This document shows positions 1 to 6,439 of a stretch of DNA of 8,261 nucleotides, one piece after another. How positions within the stretch are numbered: position 1 is the first letter of the stretch; the number at the start of each line of letters is the position of its first letter. The stretch covers positions 1 to 8,261 of the forward strand of contig JADFRB010000064.1 of assembly GCA_022561525.1 (NCBI GenBank). Reading direction: 5' to 3'. The stretch is from Nitrospinota bacterium. Its GTDB lineage: Bacteria; Nitrospirota; Nitrospiria; Nitrospirales; UBA8639. The position numbers and the translations under genes were made by a program. The notes under the pieces were generated by a model. It made no database searches, was not told the DNA's origin, and saw nothing but the letters and a program-made list of their open reading frames with translations.

Positions 1-2
1 TG

Positions 3-1091
3 CTGTGGGAAATCACCATGATTCCCATGTATTTCATGATTATCCTGTGGGGAGGACCCGACCGGATTGCCGCAGGCATCAAGTTTGTTCTGTACAGCCT
101 CACGGGTAGCTTGTTGTTACTCGTGGGGATTTTAGGTCTGTATCTCGAAGGGGGCCATACCTTTGATATTGTGGCCCTCACCAATCACACCTATTCATCG
201 GATGTACAGTTTTGGATTTTCTTAGCGTTCTTTTTAGCCTTTGCCATCAAGATACCCATGCTGCCTTTCCATACGTGGTTGCCTGATGCCCATGCGGAAG
301 CCCCAACCGCGGGAAGTGTTCTTCTCGCTGGAGTGTTGTTGAAAATGGGCGGGTATGGGTTTTTGCGATTTTGCCTGCCTATGTTTCCAGAGGCTTCAGC
401 ACAATTTGCGCCGTTTATTTTATGGTTGTCGATCGCAGCCATTATCTACGGCGGCTACATGGCCTTAGCACAGTCTGATCTCAAAAAACTGATAGCCTAT
501 TCTTCCATTTCCCATATGGGATTTGTGACGCTTGGAATTTTTGTCTTCAATAGCCAGGGCATTCAGGGCGCGATTCTTCAGATGTTTAATCATGGTATTA
601 CAACGGGAGCCCTATTTTTGGCAGTCGGTCAGTTGTATGACCGGACACACAATCGCGACATCAGTGCCTATGGTGGCCTTCACAAAACCATGCCTCGGTT
701 TGTGACCTTGTTTTGTCTTTTCTCCATTGCGTCATTTGGCTTGCCGGGGACGTGTAATTTTATCGGTGAATTCTTAGTACTCATCGGCACCTCCTTCAAA
801 AGTTTTGTGATGGTGTTACTCGCGATGGTGGGCATCGTCTTGGCTGCGGCCTATATGCTTTGGATGTTGCAACGAGTGGCCCTGGGTGAGCCCAATACGA
901 AAGCCGCCTCGCTTCTCCCTGACTTAAGCCATCGTGAATTAGCAACGGTAATTCCCTTAGCCGTCCTCGTGCTGTGGATTGGCCTGTACCCCGGCCCGTT
1001 GATGGAAATGATGGATGCCAGTGTCACGCATTTGGTGAACCAGGTGGGTGGAGTACAATTTTCCCAATCTTCCCCAGGCCTCATTCCGTAA
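3..1091 (+). CDS. nuoM: NADH-quinone oxidoreductase subunit M (NuoM), 3' part, 5' end outside window
   Basis: This is an antiporter-like, proton-translocating membrane subunit of respiratory complex I. The frame is open to the left edge: it begins L-W-E before the first Met, matching the conserved WE..L.PMYF segment that lies near residue 144 of E. coli NuoM, so about 140 N-terminal residues are missing. Counting from the first visible residue, there is a helix with K83 (AIKIPMLPFHTWLPDAHAEA), K114 in LLKMGGYG, a conserved His in QMFNHG (H197) and Glu256 in the GEF segment. These match the family's buried charged residues of the proton path. Many further hydrophobic helices follow to a normal C-terminus. 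The next gene on this strand is not nuoN, which is unlike the usual nuoL-M-N order. It could be a second NuoM copy; complex I variants with two NuoM subunits are, as I recall, reported for Nitrospira. Family assignment is very secure. Confidence 0.96.
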   Translation: MWEITMIPMYFMIILWGGPDRIAAGIKFVLYSLTGSLLLLVGILGLYLEGGHTFDIVALTNHTYSSDVQFWIFLAFFLAFAIKIPMLPFHTWLPDAHAEAPTAGSVLLAGVLLKMGGYGFLRFCLPMFPEASAQFAPFILWLSIAAIIYGGYMALAQSDLKKLIAYSSISHMGFVTLGIFVFNSQGIQGAILQMFNHGITTGALFLAVGQLYDRTHNRDISAYGGLHKTMPRFVTLFCLFSIASFGLPGTCNFIGEFLVLIGTSFKSFVMVLLAMVGIVLAAAYMLWMLQRVALGEPNTKAASLLPDLSHRELATVIPLAVLVLWIGLYPGPLMEMMDASVTHLVNQVGGVQFSQSSPGLIP

Positions 1092-1144
1092 AGTCGGAAT
1101 AGATGTGTTTGTTGCCCAATGCCCCATTTTTAGGCCCATTTCCT

Positions 1145-1169
1145 TATTTCCTTTGTCGAAAAGGAAATA
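1145..1169 (+). terminator. Hairpin downstream of nuoM, possible terminator
   Basis: This is a perfect 10-bp inverted repeat, TATTTCCTTT / AAAGGAAATA, around a 5-nt loop (GTCGA), about 54 bp after the nuoM stop. The stem is A/T-rich and is followed only by a short GTTTAAG tract, so it is not a textbook intrinsic terminator. A transcript-stabilising hairpin is an alternative. It separates nuoM from the next gene, which has its own promoter-like sequence. Confidence 0.45.
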
Positions 1170-1229
1170 GTTTAAGGGGAGGCGCTGATTACCGATGAAA
1201 TATTTGTCAAGTTGAAAATTTTACAGACC

Positions 1230-1258
1230 TTGACTTGTGGATCTCTGAGCCTTATTAA
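1230..1258 (+). promoter_or_regulatory. Candidate sigma70-type promoter for the 1267 gene
   Basis: TTGACT (1230-1235, five of six matches to the -35 consensus) and TATTAA (1253-1258, four of six matches to the -10 consensus) are spaced by 17 nt. A start site about 7 nt downstream would fall near 1265, almost on the ATG at 1267. This would give a leaderless or very short-leader mRNA and agrees with the absence of a Shine-Dalgarno sequence. Confidence 0.4.
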
Positions 1259-1266
1259 TTTAGATT

Positions 1267-1983
1267 ATGGATATGAAAAAACCTCGTGCCTTGAGCCATG
1301 ATGAGAAAAAAGCGGCGGAAGCGGCGTACCAAGGAAGGCCCTTTCATTCGTCTTGGTCCAAGTCAGCCCGGGCGGTATATAACGGAGTGTTGCATGCGAG
1401 AGGCATAATCCTTGATTCCGTCGAGCCAGTTGAAACGGATGTTGATTCAATTGAGATTTCGATGGGGGCGGAGGGGCTTTTCGAAGAAGCCTTAAATCTT
1501 GGCGCATCATCGGAAGAACCTACGGTGATCCCAGCATCCGGGGCACAGGAGCCTTCTCGTCACATTTCGTCTCGCCAGGAAGCGATTGATGCAGGTCTGC
1601 TCATCGATGTGAGCAAGAAGGCCAAAGGTGTAGGATTTAATTTGGCCGTTGGCATCACCAAGTCTTTGTGGAGTCGGAGTATCGACGACTCATCGGAAGT
1701 TGGGACTCCTGAGGAAGAGACCCGAATTCGAGATATGTTGTTAGCCGTTCGCCTTCGCTTGGCGAGTTTGGACACGCCCTCACCGTGGGTAGAAGTCCCG
1801 GTGTTATTGCCTTCTCAACAAGGAGGCCATGCGTCTAAAATCTTTCCAATCTATGCCCTGTTTCACAAAGACCCTGTGGCAGAAGATTGCTTGACCTTGA
1901 TCCATCCCAAAGAACTGCCCTCGACTAGGCTTTCCTCTCATACCTCTACCGAAGAAGAACCATTGTCTTCGGATATTGTCTAA
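1267..1983 (+). CDS. Two-module hypothetical protein with C-terminal DUF6573-like domain
   Basis: A 238-residue soluble protein with no signal peptide or membrane helix. Residues ~6-47 are a short basic/aromatic module (AAEAAYQGRPFHSSWSKSAR) of a kind I recall as a separate small conserved hypothetical in Nitrospira-like genomes. Residues ~48-98 are an acidic, low-complexity linker. Residues ~99-215 (SSRQEAIDAGLLIDVSKKAK, then VGFNLAVGITKSLW, an RIRDMLLAVRLRLA helix and a late LTLIHP strand) resemble DUF6573, a small uncharacterised family common on plasmids and mobile DNA. The tail is Ser/Glu-rich. ATG 1267 and ATG 1273 are both possible starts, and neither has a clear ribosome binding site. 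A promoter-like sequence ends just upstream, so the gene probably has its own transcript rather than belonging to the nuo operon. Function is unknown. The DUF6573 match is from motif memory; the fusion is inferred. Confidence 0.72.
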   Translation: MDMKKPRALSHDEKKAAEAAYQGRPFHSSWSKSARAVYNGVLHARGIILDSVEPVETDVDSIEISMGAEGLFEEALNLGASSEEPTVIPASGAQEPSRHISSRQEAIDAGLLIDVSKKAKGVGFNLAVGITKSLWSRSIDDSSEVGTPEEETRIRDMLLAVRLRLASLDTPSPWVEVPVLLPSQQGGHASKIFPIYALFHKDPVAEDCLTLIHPKELPSTRLSSHTSTEEEPLSSDIV

Positions 1984-2048
1984 CTTCCTTTTGGTACAGC
2001 CGTATCTTTGAGTCCGACCTGCCCTAGGCATTTTCTTCGCGTGGTGTT

Positions 2049-2199
2049 TCAGATTCCGTTTAACTCTCCAAGAATAGGCATGTCTTTCAGAGCTTGAGGC
2101 GAAAGTTTGCTCCAATCGATGCCTGTCGGTAGACGAAGTGGCGGATTGACTTCGATGATTTTCTCCGGCGTTTCTAGGTTGAACTATTCGAGTGTTCAT
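2049..2199 (-). pseudogene. Short conserved-looking ORF (~49 codons) interrupted by a 1-nt frameshift
   Basis: On the minus strand, ATG at 2199 is preceded by GGGGAG at 6-nt spacing, a good ribosome binding site, and opens MNTRIVQPRN. About ten codons on, that frame becomes arginine-rich and unconvincing, although it stays open for 131 codons. The +1 frame instead reads ETPEKIIEVNPPLRLPTGID, then WSKLSPQALKDMPILGELNG, then Ile and TGA at 2049-2051. This looks like a genuine protein: balanced composition, Pro-rich start, amphipathic helix. Its own frame has TAG just upstream and no early ATG or GTG. Removing one base near 2170-2180 would fuse the good start to the good body, giving about 49 residues. 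It may be a decayed gene, a sequencing error or a programmed frameshift. I do not recognise the family. Confidence 0.45.
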
Positions 2200-2263
2200 T
2201 CGAGGCTCCCCGTCAAATTTGGTTCCGTGCGGAAGCCAGAATTAATGTGATAAGGTGCGTTCC

Positions 2264-2698
2264 ATGCCGAATACCCCTGTCTTTTTAATCAACGCTGTTC
2301 TTGGGGCCATAGTTGTGACTGTGGGGCTATGGTTTCTTCAAGGAGAGCTTTCTTCATCGATTACCGTCGTCATGATTGTCGGATTCACGATCCTCTATGC
2401 CAAGGTGTGCCCCACTACCGGGCATATATGGATGTGGTCAACCATGCTTTTAGGGTTGGAAAGTTTGTCCTGGCCATTTCAAATGGTAGGAGAGCTGGAA
2501 CAATTTGGCCCGGAACCTCCGCTCGAAGACATGCAACGTGTCTTTACCGCCGTCATGTTTGGGGTGTTTTCCGGTGTCTTCTGGTTAACGTTTGCCTATG
2601 GAATTTTTCGCCGCATTCGACCCAAAGTCGAAGATCCTTCATCGATTGAACCCCTATCGGCTAACCAAGCCAAAGCACAACGGAGAAAGAAACGTTGA
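2264..2698 (+). CDS. Small multi-pass membrane protein of unknown function
   Basis: A 144-residue integral membrane protein. Hydrophobic segments lie at about residues 6-26, 31-50 and 93-115, with a weaker, aromatic-rich one at about 55-75. A Pro/Glu-rich loop (EQFGPEPPLEDMQ) precedes the last helix. The C-terminal ~30 residues are highly basic and end RRKKR, which by the positive-inside rule puts the tail in the cytoplasm. I chose ATG 2264 over GTG 2255 because AAGG at 2252-2255 sits 8 nt before the ATG, while the GTG has no ribosome binding site. The conserved-looking VCPTTGHIWMW region between helices 2 and 3 contains the only Cys. It stands alone: the 1267 gene is upstream with a 280-bp gap, and priA is convergent downstream. 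I do not recognise a family. Confidence 0.75.
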   Translation: MPNTPVFLINAVLGAIVVTVGLWFLQGELSSSITVVMIVGFTILYAKVCPTTGHIWMWSTMLLGLESLSWPFQMVGELEQFGPEPPLEDMQRVFTAVMFGVFSGVFWLTFAYGIFRRIRPKVEDPSSIEPLSANQAKAQRRKKR

Positions 2699-2704
2699 AT
2701 GCTT

Positions 2705-2780
2705 CCGTGATGCGTAATCCGTGAACCGTGAAGCGTAAATAAAAAGAATACTGGTTTTTTCTCATCACGCGTTACGCTTC
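2705..2780. repeat. Short-unit direct/inverted repeat between convergent genes
   Basis: Units of the type CCGTGATGCGTAA (2705-2717) and CCGTGAACCGTGAAGCGTAA (2719-2738) are followed by inverted copies ending ACGCGTTACGCTTC (2767-2780). The arms GAAGCGTAA (2730-2738) and TTACGCTTC (2772-2780) are perfectly complementary over 9 bp across a 33-nt loop. The element fills the gap between the membrane-protein gene and priA, which converge here, so it could form a bidirectional stop. No ideal T-tract follows either arm. Confidence 0.5.
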
Positions 2781-2785
2781 CCCCC

Positions 2786-5071
2786 CTACAACATCTCCAT
2801 CGGATCGACGTTGATGCCAAACTGCAATCCCTTGTAGAGCTTGTTTGTGGCCATTGTTGCATACGTGCGGCGAATGGCGGTCCTGGCCTGATCAACATCA
2901 ACTGCTTTGAATAGAATGGTTTCACGATGAAGCCGTCGATGCTTAAACGTATGCGAGGCGATCGGTCCTAAAATGGTTGTGTCTACAGCCAGGTTGAATG
3001 GTCGATTCGACGAGCCATGTGCGACCTGACTGGCCAAGGATTGAACCCATTGCCCCGCAGCCTCTTGAACCAAACCCTGATTGTTTCCTGACACGGTCAT
3101 CTGAATAAAGTGGACAAAGGGTGGATACCCGACGGCTTCACGGAAGGCCAGCTCGTGGTTATAAAAGAATGACGGAAGTTGTCGGGTAATGGCTTGCATC
3201 ACATGATGAGATGGTAGGCGAGTTTGAATGACAACTTGGCCAATCTTGCCCCAGTCCGTCATGAGATTGATCGCTGATTGCATGTGGTGATAGAGCCGTT
3301 CAGCGGAACGGAAATCGGGAAGATGAAGTCCGGCGTCAGCATAGGGGATGCCGACAAATCGTACGGGCGATAGGGGCGTTCCATGGAACAACATTTCCGT
3401 GCCGACGAGTATCTGAATGGCTCCCTGGCAAAATTGGGCACGGATGCTCCGGGCAGCAGATTCTGTTCGAACGTTATTGCGGTCCAATCGTCCCACCGTG
3501 GCGTCTGGAAATTCTCGACGTAATTCTTGTTCAAGCCGTTCCGTACCAAAGCCGCTGGGTTCGAGGAGGGAGCCAGAACAGGCCGGACACACCACCGGAA
3601 CCGATTCCGTGGTCCCACAATATGGACACCGCATTTGCGGGGGAGCCGTGAGGAGCCCAAAGGGTATCTGACAGCTCGCACATTGCGCAGCCGTTCCGCA
3701 ATCCCGGCACACGATTGAGGAGGAGAATCCTTTTCGATTGTGGAAGATCACAATCCCACCACCAGCCGAGAGTGCTTGTTCGATTCCTTGTCGCATCTCA
3801 TGAGAAATCGTCGTACCATAAGGAATGTGATGGTGATCCACGACTTGGATGGAGTTCTCTTCACTGTGGGCTTTGCAGGAAACTTTAGTGTCCGGTTTGG
3901 TGGCTGTTGAGAAGTGATGAACCGTTTCCAATGATGGGTGAGGAGAGTGTAGGAGTAAGGTGCCATGGCTCAGTCGTGCTCGTTCCCTCGCCACTTCCCG
4001 CGTGTGAAAATACGGGCTTTGTTCATCTTTAAAGGAGAAGTCTTCTTCATGAATGAGACACATGAGGCCCAAGGAAGGAATCGGTACAAACACCGCTGAC
4101 CTGGTTCCGACGACCACTTGGTAGCGTCGTTGATTGATCGCCTGCCATTCTTTCATTCGAGCCGTGTCCGTTAATCCGCTATGGAAGATTCCCACTGGGA
4201 TTCCCAAGTCTGTACGCAAGATATGAGCCCATGATGTGGCCTGGTTAATATCAGGCAAAATGATTAGGGCCGTTCGTTTTTGGTGATGGGTTTCTCGGAT
4301 CATACGGCCAAGAAGGGTGGTGAATTGCCGACCCGTATCATTCGTAAAATACTCTCCGAAAGATTTCCGAGTGAGGTGTTGTTGAAAGTCCTTCCACCAA
4401 GATGGTGCGTCGGTTAATTTTTTTTCTCGGTGGGAAACGTTCTTGCTCTGTGAAGGGCGAAAGGTTTTTGCGTCCGGTCTTAGTTCTTCAAAGCCTGAGG
4501 CGACGGTGTAGGTGTGAATCTCTTCAAGCCATTTCTTCCGTTTGAGCTGAGTGACAGTTGTAGGAGCCGTTGTGACGATCTTTTTAAGAGAGGCGAGGGT
4601 CAACCCTTTTGCTCTCCGGTTTAATGCCTCCAACAGGGTTTTGGCAGAGTCGGATAATCGACCCCTTTCCATGGCCTGTTGTCCCAAGGGTGTGATCTGG
4701 AGTCGCGATGAGGTTTTAAACGGAAGGCGAGGTGGCTGGATGAGTTGAAAGCATACACCCAACGGCGCGATGTAATAGTCCGCCATCCATTCAGCGAGGG
4801 CAATGAGTGTGGGATCAACCTCAAAGTCAGAAGATGTGGTGAGATGTTCTTCAAGTTCGCGTATTCGGTTTTCGGGCAAGGTGGGGTCGGATGGGTGTTC
4901 TGACATAGTCACCACAAAGCCTGGACGGGCGGTGTGTCCAAACGGAGCTAAAACCCAATGGCCGACCTTCAGGGATTCGTGCCAAGAAGCTGGAACCCGG
5001 TACGTGAAAGATTGCGATACGCGTTGAGGGAAAATAACTTCAGCAAAGATCGGTGGCATAAGGATGCACAT
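2786..5071 (-). CDS. priA: PriA-family primosomal protein N' with degenerate helicase motifs
   Basis: This is a homologue of the replication-restart protein PriA, which recognises stalled forks and reloads the replicative helicase. The 761 residues span the whole family architecture. The N-terminal 3'-DNA-end-binding domain (~7-110) includes FTYRVP and VLAPFGHTARPGFVV. A winged-helix linker (~125-190) follows. Two helicase lobes flank a zinc region with all eight cysteines (C455, C458, C464, C467, C482, C485, C495, C498), then GFGTERLEQEL (507-517), and the C-terminal domain ends NVDPMEML. The ATPase sites are eroded. No GxxGxGKT is found near 236-250; DEEH is replaced by HEED (341-344); GSATPS by HSPHPS (365-370); the motif V lysine is His (563); and QVAGRAGR is replaced by QSAINLMT (598-605). 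Helicase activity is therefore unlikely. ATG 5059 is an alternative start. A canonical PriA may exist elsewhere in the genome. Actinobacterial PriA is known to be similarly helicase-deficient. Confidence 0.93.
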   Translation of the reverse strand: MCILMPPIFAEVIFPQRVSQSFTYRVPASWHESLKVGHWVLAPFGHTARPGFVVTMSEHPSDPTLPENRIRELEEHLTTSSDFEVDPTLIALAEWMADYYIAPLGVCFQLIQPPRLPFKTSSRLQITPLGQQAMERGRLSDSAKTLLEALNRRAKGLTLASLKKIVTTAPTTVTQLKRKKWLEEIHTYTVASGFEELRPDAKTFRPSQSKNVSHREKKLTDAPSWWKDFQQHLTRKSFGEYFTNDTGRQFTTLLGRMIRETHHQKRTALIILPDINQATSWAHILRTDLGIPVGIFHSGLTDTARMKEWQAINQRRYQVVVGTRSAVFVPIPSLGLMCLIHEEDFSFKDEQSPYFHTREVARERARLSHGTLLLHSPHPSLETVHHFSTATKPDTKVSCKAHSEENSIQVVDHHHIPYGTTISHEMRQGIEQALSAGGGIVIFHNRKGFSSSIVCRDCGTAAQCASCQIPFGLLTAPPQMRCPYCGTTESVPVVCPACSGSLLEPSGFGTERLEQELRREFPDATVGRLDRNNVRTESAARSIRAQFCQGAIQILVGTEMLFHGTPLSPVRFVGIPYADAGLHLPDFRSAERLYHHMQSAINLMTDWGKIGQVVIQTRLPSHHVMQAITRQLPSFFYNHELAFREAVGYPPFVHFIQMTVSGNNQGLVQEAAGQWVQSLASQVAHGSSNRPFNLAVDTTILGPIASHTFKHRRLHRETILFKAVDVDQARTAIRRTYATMATNKLYKGLQFGINVDPMEML

Positions 5072-5103
5072 TGTGCCAGACCGTGGCCCGGCTCACAATG
5101 TGC
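5066..5103. promoter_or_regulatory. Inverted repeat covering the priA start codon
   Basis: Ten-bp perfect arms, GCACATTGTG (5066-5075) and CACAATGTGC (5094-5103), are separated by 18 nt. On the priA mRNA the ATG (5071) lies inside the 3' arm, so the fold would bury it, while ATG 5059 stays outside. It could be an operator for a dimeric regulator, a translational control hairpin, or evidence that 5059 is the true start. Confidence 0.45.
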
Positions 5104-5119
5104 GATGAAACAGATGTCT

Positions 5120-5245
5120 CAGGGAATGTTGAAAAAGGGCGTCAGCGGCGTTCTCGGCCCTTTGTCGTACTCACGTACTATGAGTACGCTCCGCGCGCCA
5201 AAGCGCCTGCGGCCTTGCTGAACGCGCCTTTTTGAACATCCCCTG
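5120..5245. repeat. Long imperfect palindromic element (REP/MITE-like), ~126 bp
   Basis: The outer 20 bases, CAGGGAATGTTGAAAAAGGG at 5120-5139, match the reverse complement of 5226-5245 at 17 of 20 positions. The pairing continues inward with gaps (TCAGC 5142-5146 against GCTGA 5217-5221). The centre is a perfect 8-bp hairpin, CGTACTCA (5166-5173) / TGAGTACG (5181-5188), with a 7-nt loop. The whole would fold into one long stem. Its reverse strand begins with GATGTTCAAAAAGG, a pattern I remember from high-copy intergenic repeats in Nitrospira-type and related genomes. It carries no protein and lies just upstream of priA. Confidence 0.75.
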
Positions 5246-5413
5246 TTGCTCCTGACAATTCCTTCGATGAGCCACAGGTGAAGGGCATTATAATATTTTT
5301 CGTTTATTCAACCGTCTCTCTCATGACTCACACGGATGCTGCGGGACGCCAGTGGTTTTGTGGTAAGATGAGTGTAACGAGAACAGGTAGGGCTCAGGAC
5401 GAATGGAATGTAT
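5246..5413. other. Spacer between the two palindromic elements, no gene seen
   Basis: No convincing reading frame is present: the one open stretch has an atypical composition and runs into the next repeat. A perfect TATAAT occurs at 5289-5294, but no good -35 element lies 16-18 nt upstream, so promoter status is uncertain. No trace of the missing N-terminal half of the SGNH hydrolase found downstream is visible here, which argues for deletion rather than simple insertion. Confidence 0.5.
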
Positions 5414-5559
5414 TAAGGGCACCTCTAAAAACCCGGCATTTTTGTGAGGGCAAGGAAGCCGCGCGCGGAAAACCGGAGTGTATGGGCGAATACATGAGGA
5501 TTTGAGCACGCGGCTGACGCCGCCATCACGGACAAGGACGGTTTTTAGAGGCGCCCTTA
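5414..5559. repeat. MITE-like element with 20-bp terminal inverted repeats, ~146 bp
   Basis: The left end TAAGGGCACCTCTAAAAACC (5414-5433) is complementary to the right end (5540-5559) at 19 of 20 positions. Internal complementary pieces AGCCGCG (5457-5463) and CGCGGCT (5508-5514), and TGTAT / ATACA around 5479-5493, make it a long imperfect hairpin. There is no transposase, so movement would need one in trans. The outermost bases are TA at both ends, as expected for elements that target TA (IS630/Tc1-mariner-like); this is an inference. Similar AGGGCACCTCTAAAAAC-ended repeats recur, as I recall, in several environmental proteobacterial genomes. It directly abuts a gene that has lost its 5' half. 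Confidence 0.8.
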
Positions 5560-6113
5560 TGTTACAGGGTGGAGAATTGGTCCTTGAGCAATCCCCCAAA
5601 CCATTATCGTTTTCCCAAAAAGTAAAAAAGATTATGAGTGACCATTTCTTATTGTATTCGTTAATCGATTATAGAATTGCCTTGCTCAAGCCCTTACGAC
5701 AAAATCCAGTTGCCTATGATGGCTTTGACAATTATTTTTTTAAAAACTTCCATGAGAAAATGGAAGGGCCATGGGATGTCACCAAAGCTCTCCTTGTCGA
5801 AATCGATAGACTCACCAACCATCGATTCTTAATCATGTATATTCCGAATCGGTTGCAAGTTGAAGAAGAAACGTATCAGCAAGCGTTGTTGGTCACTAAA
5901 GTTGACGAAGAATCGGTTGATCTATCCTATACGAACACACTGCTACAAGAATTTTCCGAAAGGCATGGAATTCCATTCCTTGATTTAACGCCCTATTTTA
6001 GAAAGGGAAATGAGCATAGTTCTCTGTATTTCCAGTGGGATAGTCATATGACGAAGCCGGGGCATCGTCTTGCAGGAGAAATTTTAAGCGACAGATTAGA
6101 AAACCTTTTATGA
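5559..6113 (+). pseudogene. SGNH/GDSL-type hydrolase, N-terminal half missing
   Basis: The 184-codon remnant matches the C-terminal part of large bacterial SGNH hydrolase-like proteins. A segment after the missing N-terminus (GELVLEQSPKP, then a DHFLLYSLIDYRIALLKPL helix) is followed by a strand-rich middle (HRFLIMYIPNRLQVEEETY), HGIPFLDLTPYF, and the catalytic block YFQWDSHMTKPGHRLAGEIL with the Asp-x-His dyad D161/H163. The GDS serine motif and the following Gly and Asn blocks, roughly 150-200 residues, are absent. Coding similarity begins immediately after the MITE-like element. The frame stays open back to GTG 5478 inside that element, but those residues are repeat-derived. ATG 5559 uses the last base of the repeat, with GAGG (5548-5551) at 7-nt spacing, so a fragment could still be made. 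It is probably inactive. Such enzymes often act in cell-surface polysaccharide modification. Confidence 0.65.
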
Positions 6114-6439
6114 CTTTCCAAAAATGAACCTTTTCTCCTGGCACTTGAAGGTATTCCCCCGTTGCCGCCAATTTGAAAATTGCCAGTTTGAATTATCCAA
6201 CAAGTCTTTTTGGACAATGGGAGTCAGATATCCCTGGCCTGGTCCCCACTCCGTTCAAGGTTAAGACGGGCTTCCCTCTTTGCCCCCCTATCGTTCTGCG
6301 TTTTGTTTGGGGCTTTCAATCCAAGTGCCTTTCCCACATTGCTCCCTGTAATGGATAAGCCTACTATAGTGCCAAGGAAGGGAATTACTGGGACCCATTG
6401 TCTGTCGATCCTTATTTTTCAAACAAGAAGGAGGAGATC
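6114..6439. other. Intergenic stretch, no gene seen
   Basis: I see no reading frame with protein-like composition in either direction. It holds a small inverted repeat CAATTT-GA-AAATTG (6169-6182) and, nearer the GYD gene, a weak promoter-like pair, TTGCTC (6339-6344) and TACTAT (6362-6367), 17 nt apart. The last is the best candidate for driving the downstream gene but matches the consensus poorly. Confidence 0.4.

Noticed and set aside
1804..2199. 131-codon minus-strand reading frame as a complete protein
   Set aside because: Apart from its first ~10 codons it has a skewed Arg/Ser/Gln composition and overlaps the real gene ending at 1983. The neighbouring frame in 2049-2180 looks far more protein-like.
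2255..2263. GTG start for the small membrane protein
   Set aside because: ATG 2264 has AAGG at the right distance, and the GTG itself overlaps that site.
3259..3681. 140-codon minus-strand frame, plus similar frames on both strands within 2786-5071
   Set aside because: These are shadows of priA; no domain or ribosome binding site, and composition is atypical.
5278..5505. 75-codon plus-strand frame starting at GTG 5278
   Set aside because: It crosses the left end of the MITE-like element, has no recognisable motif, and its start has no ribosome binding site.
5478..5558. N-terminal extension of the SGNH remnant from GTG 5478
   Set aside because: These codons lie wholly inside the palindromic repeat, so they are repeat-derived and unlikely to belong to the protein family.
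5120..5559. CRISPR array
   Set aside because: The repeats here are two different single palindromes, not regularly spaced identical direct repeats, and no cas gene is present.
6140..6182. Sigma54 promoter suggested by TGGCAC and nearby TTGCC
   Set aside because: The GG-to-GC spacing does not fit the required 10 bases on either strand.
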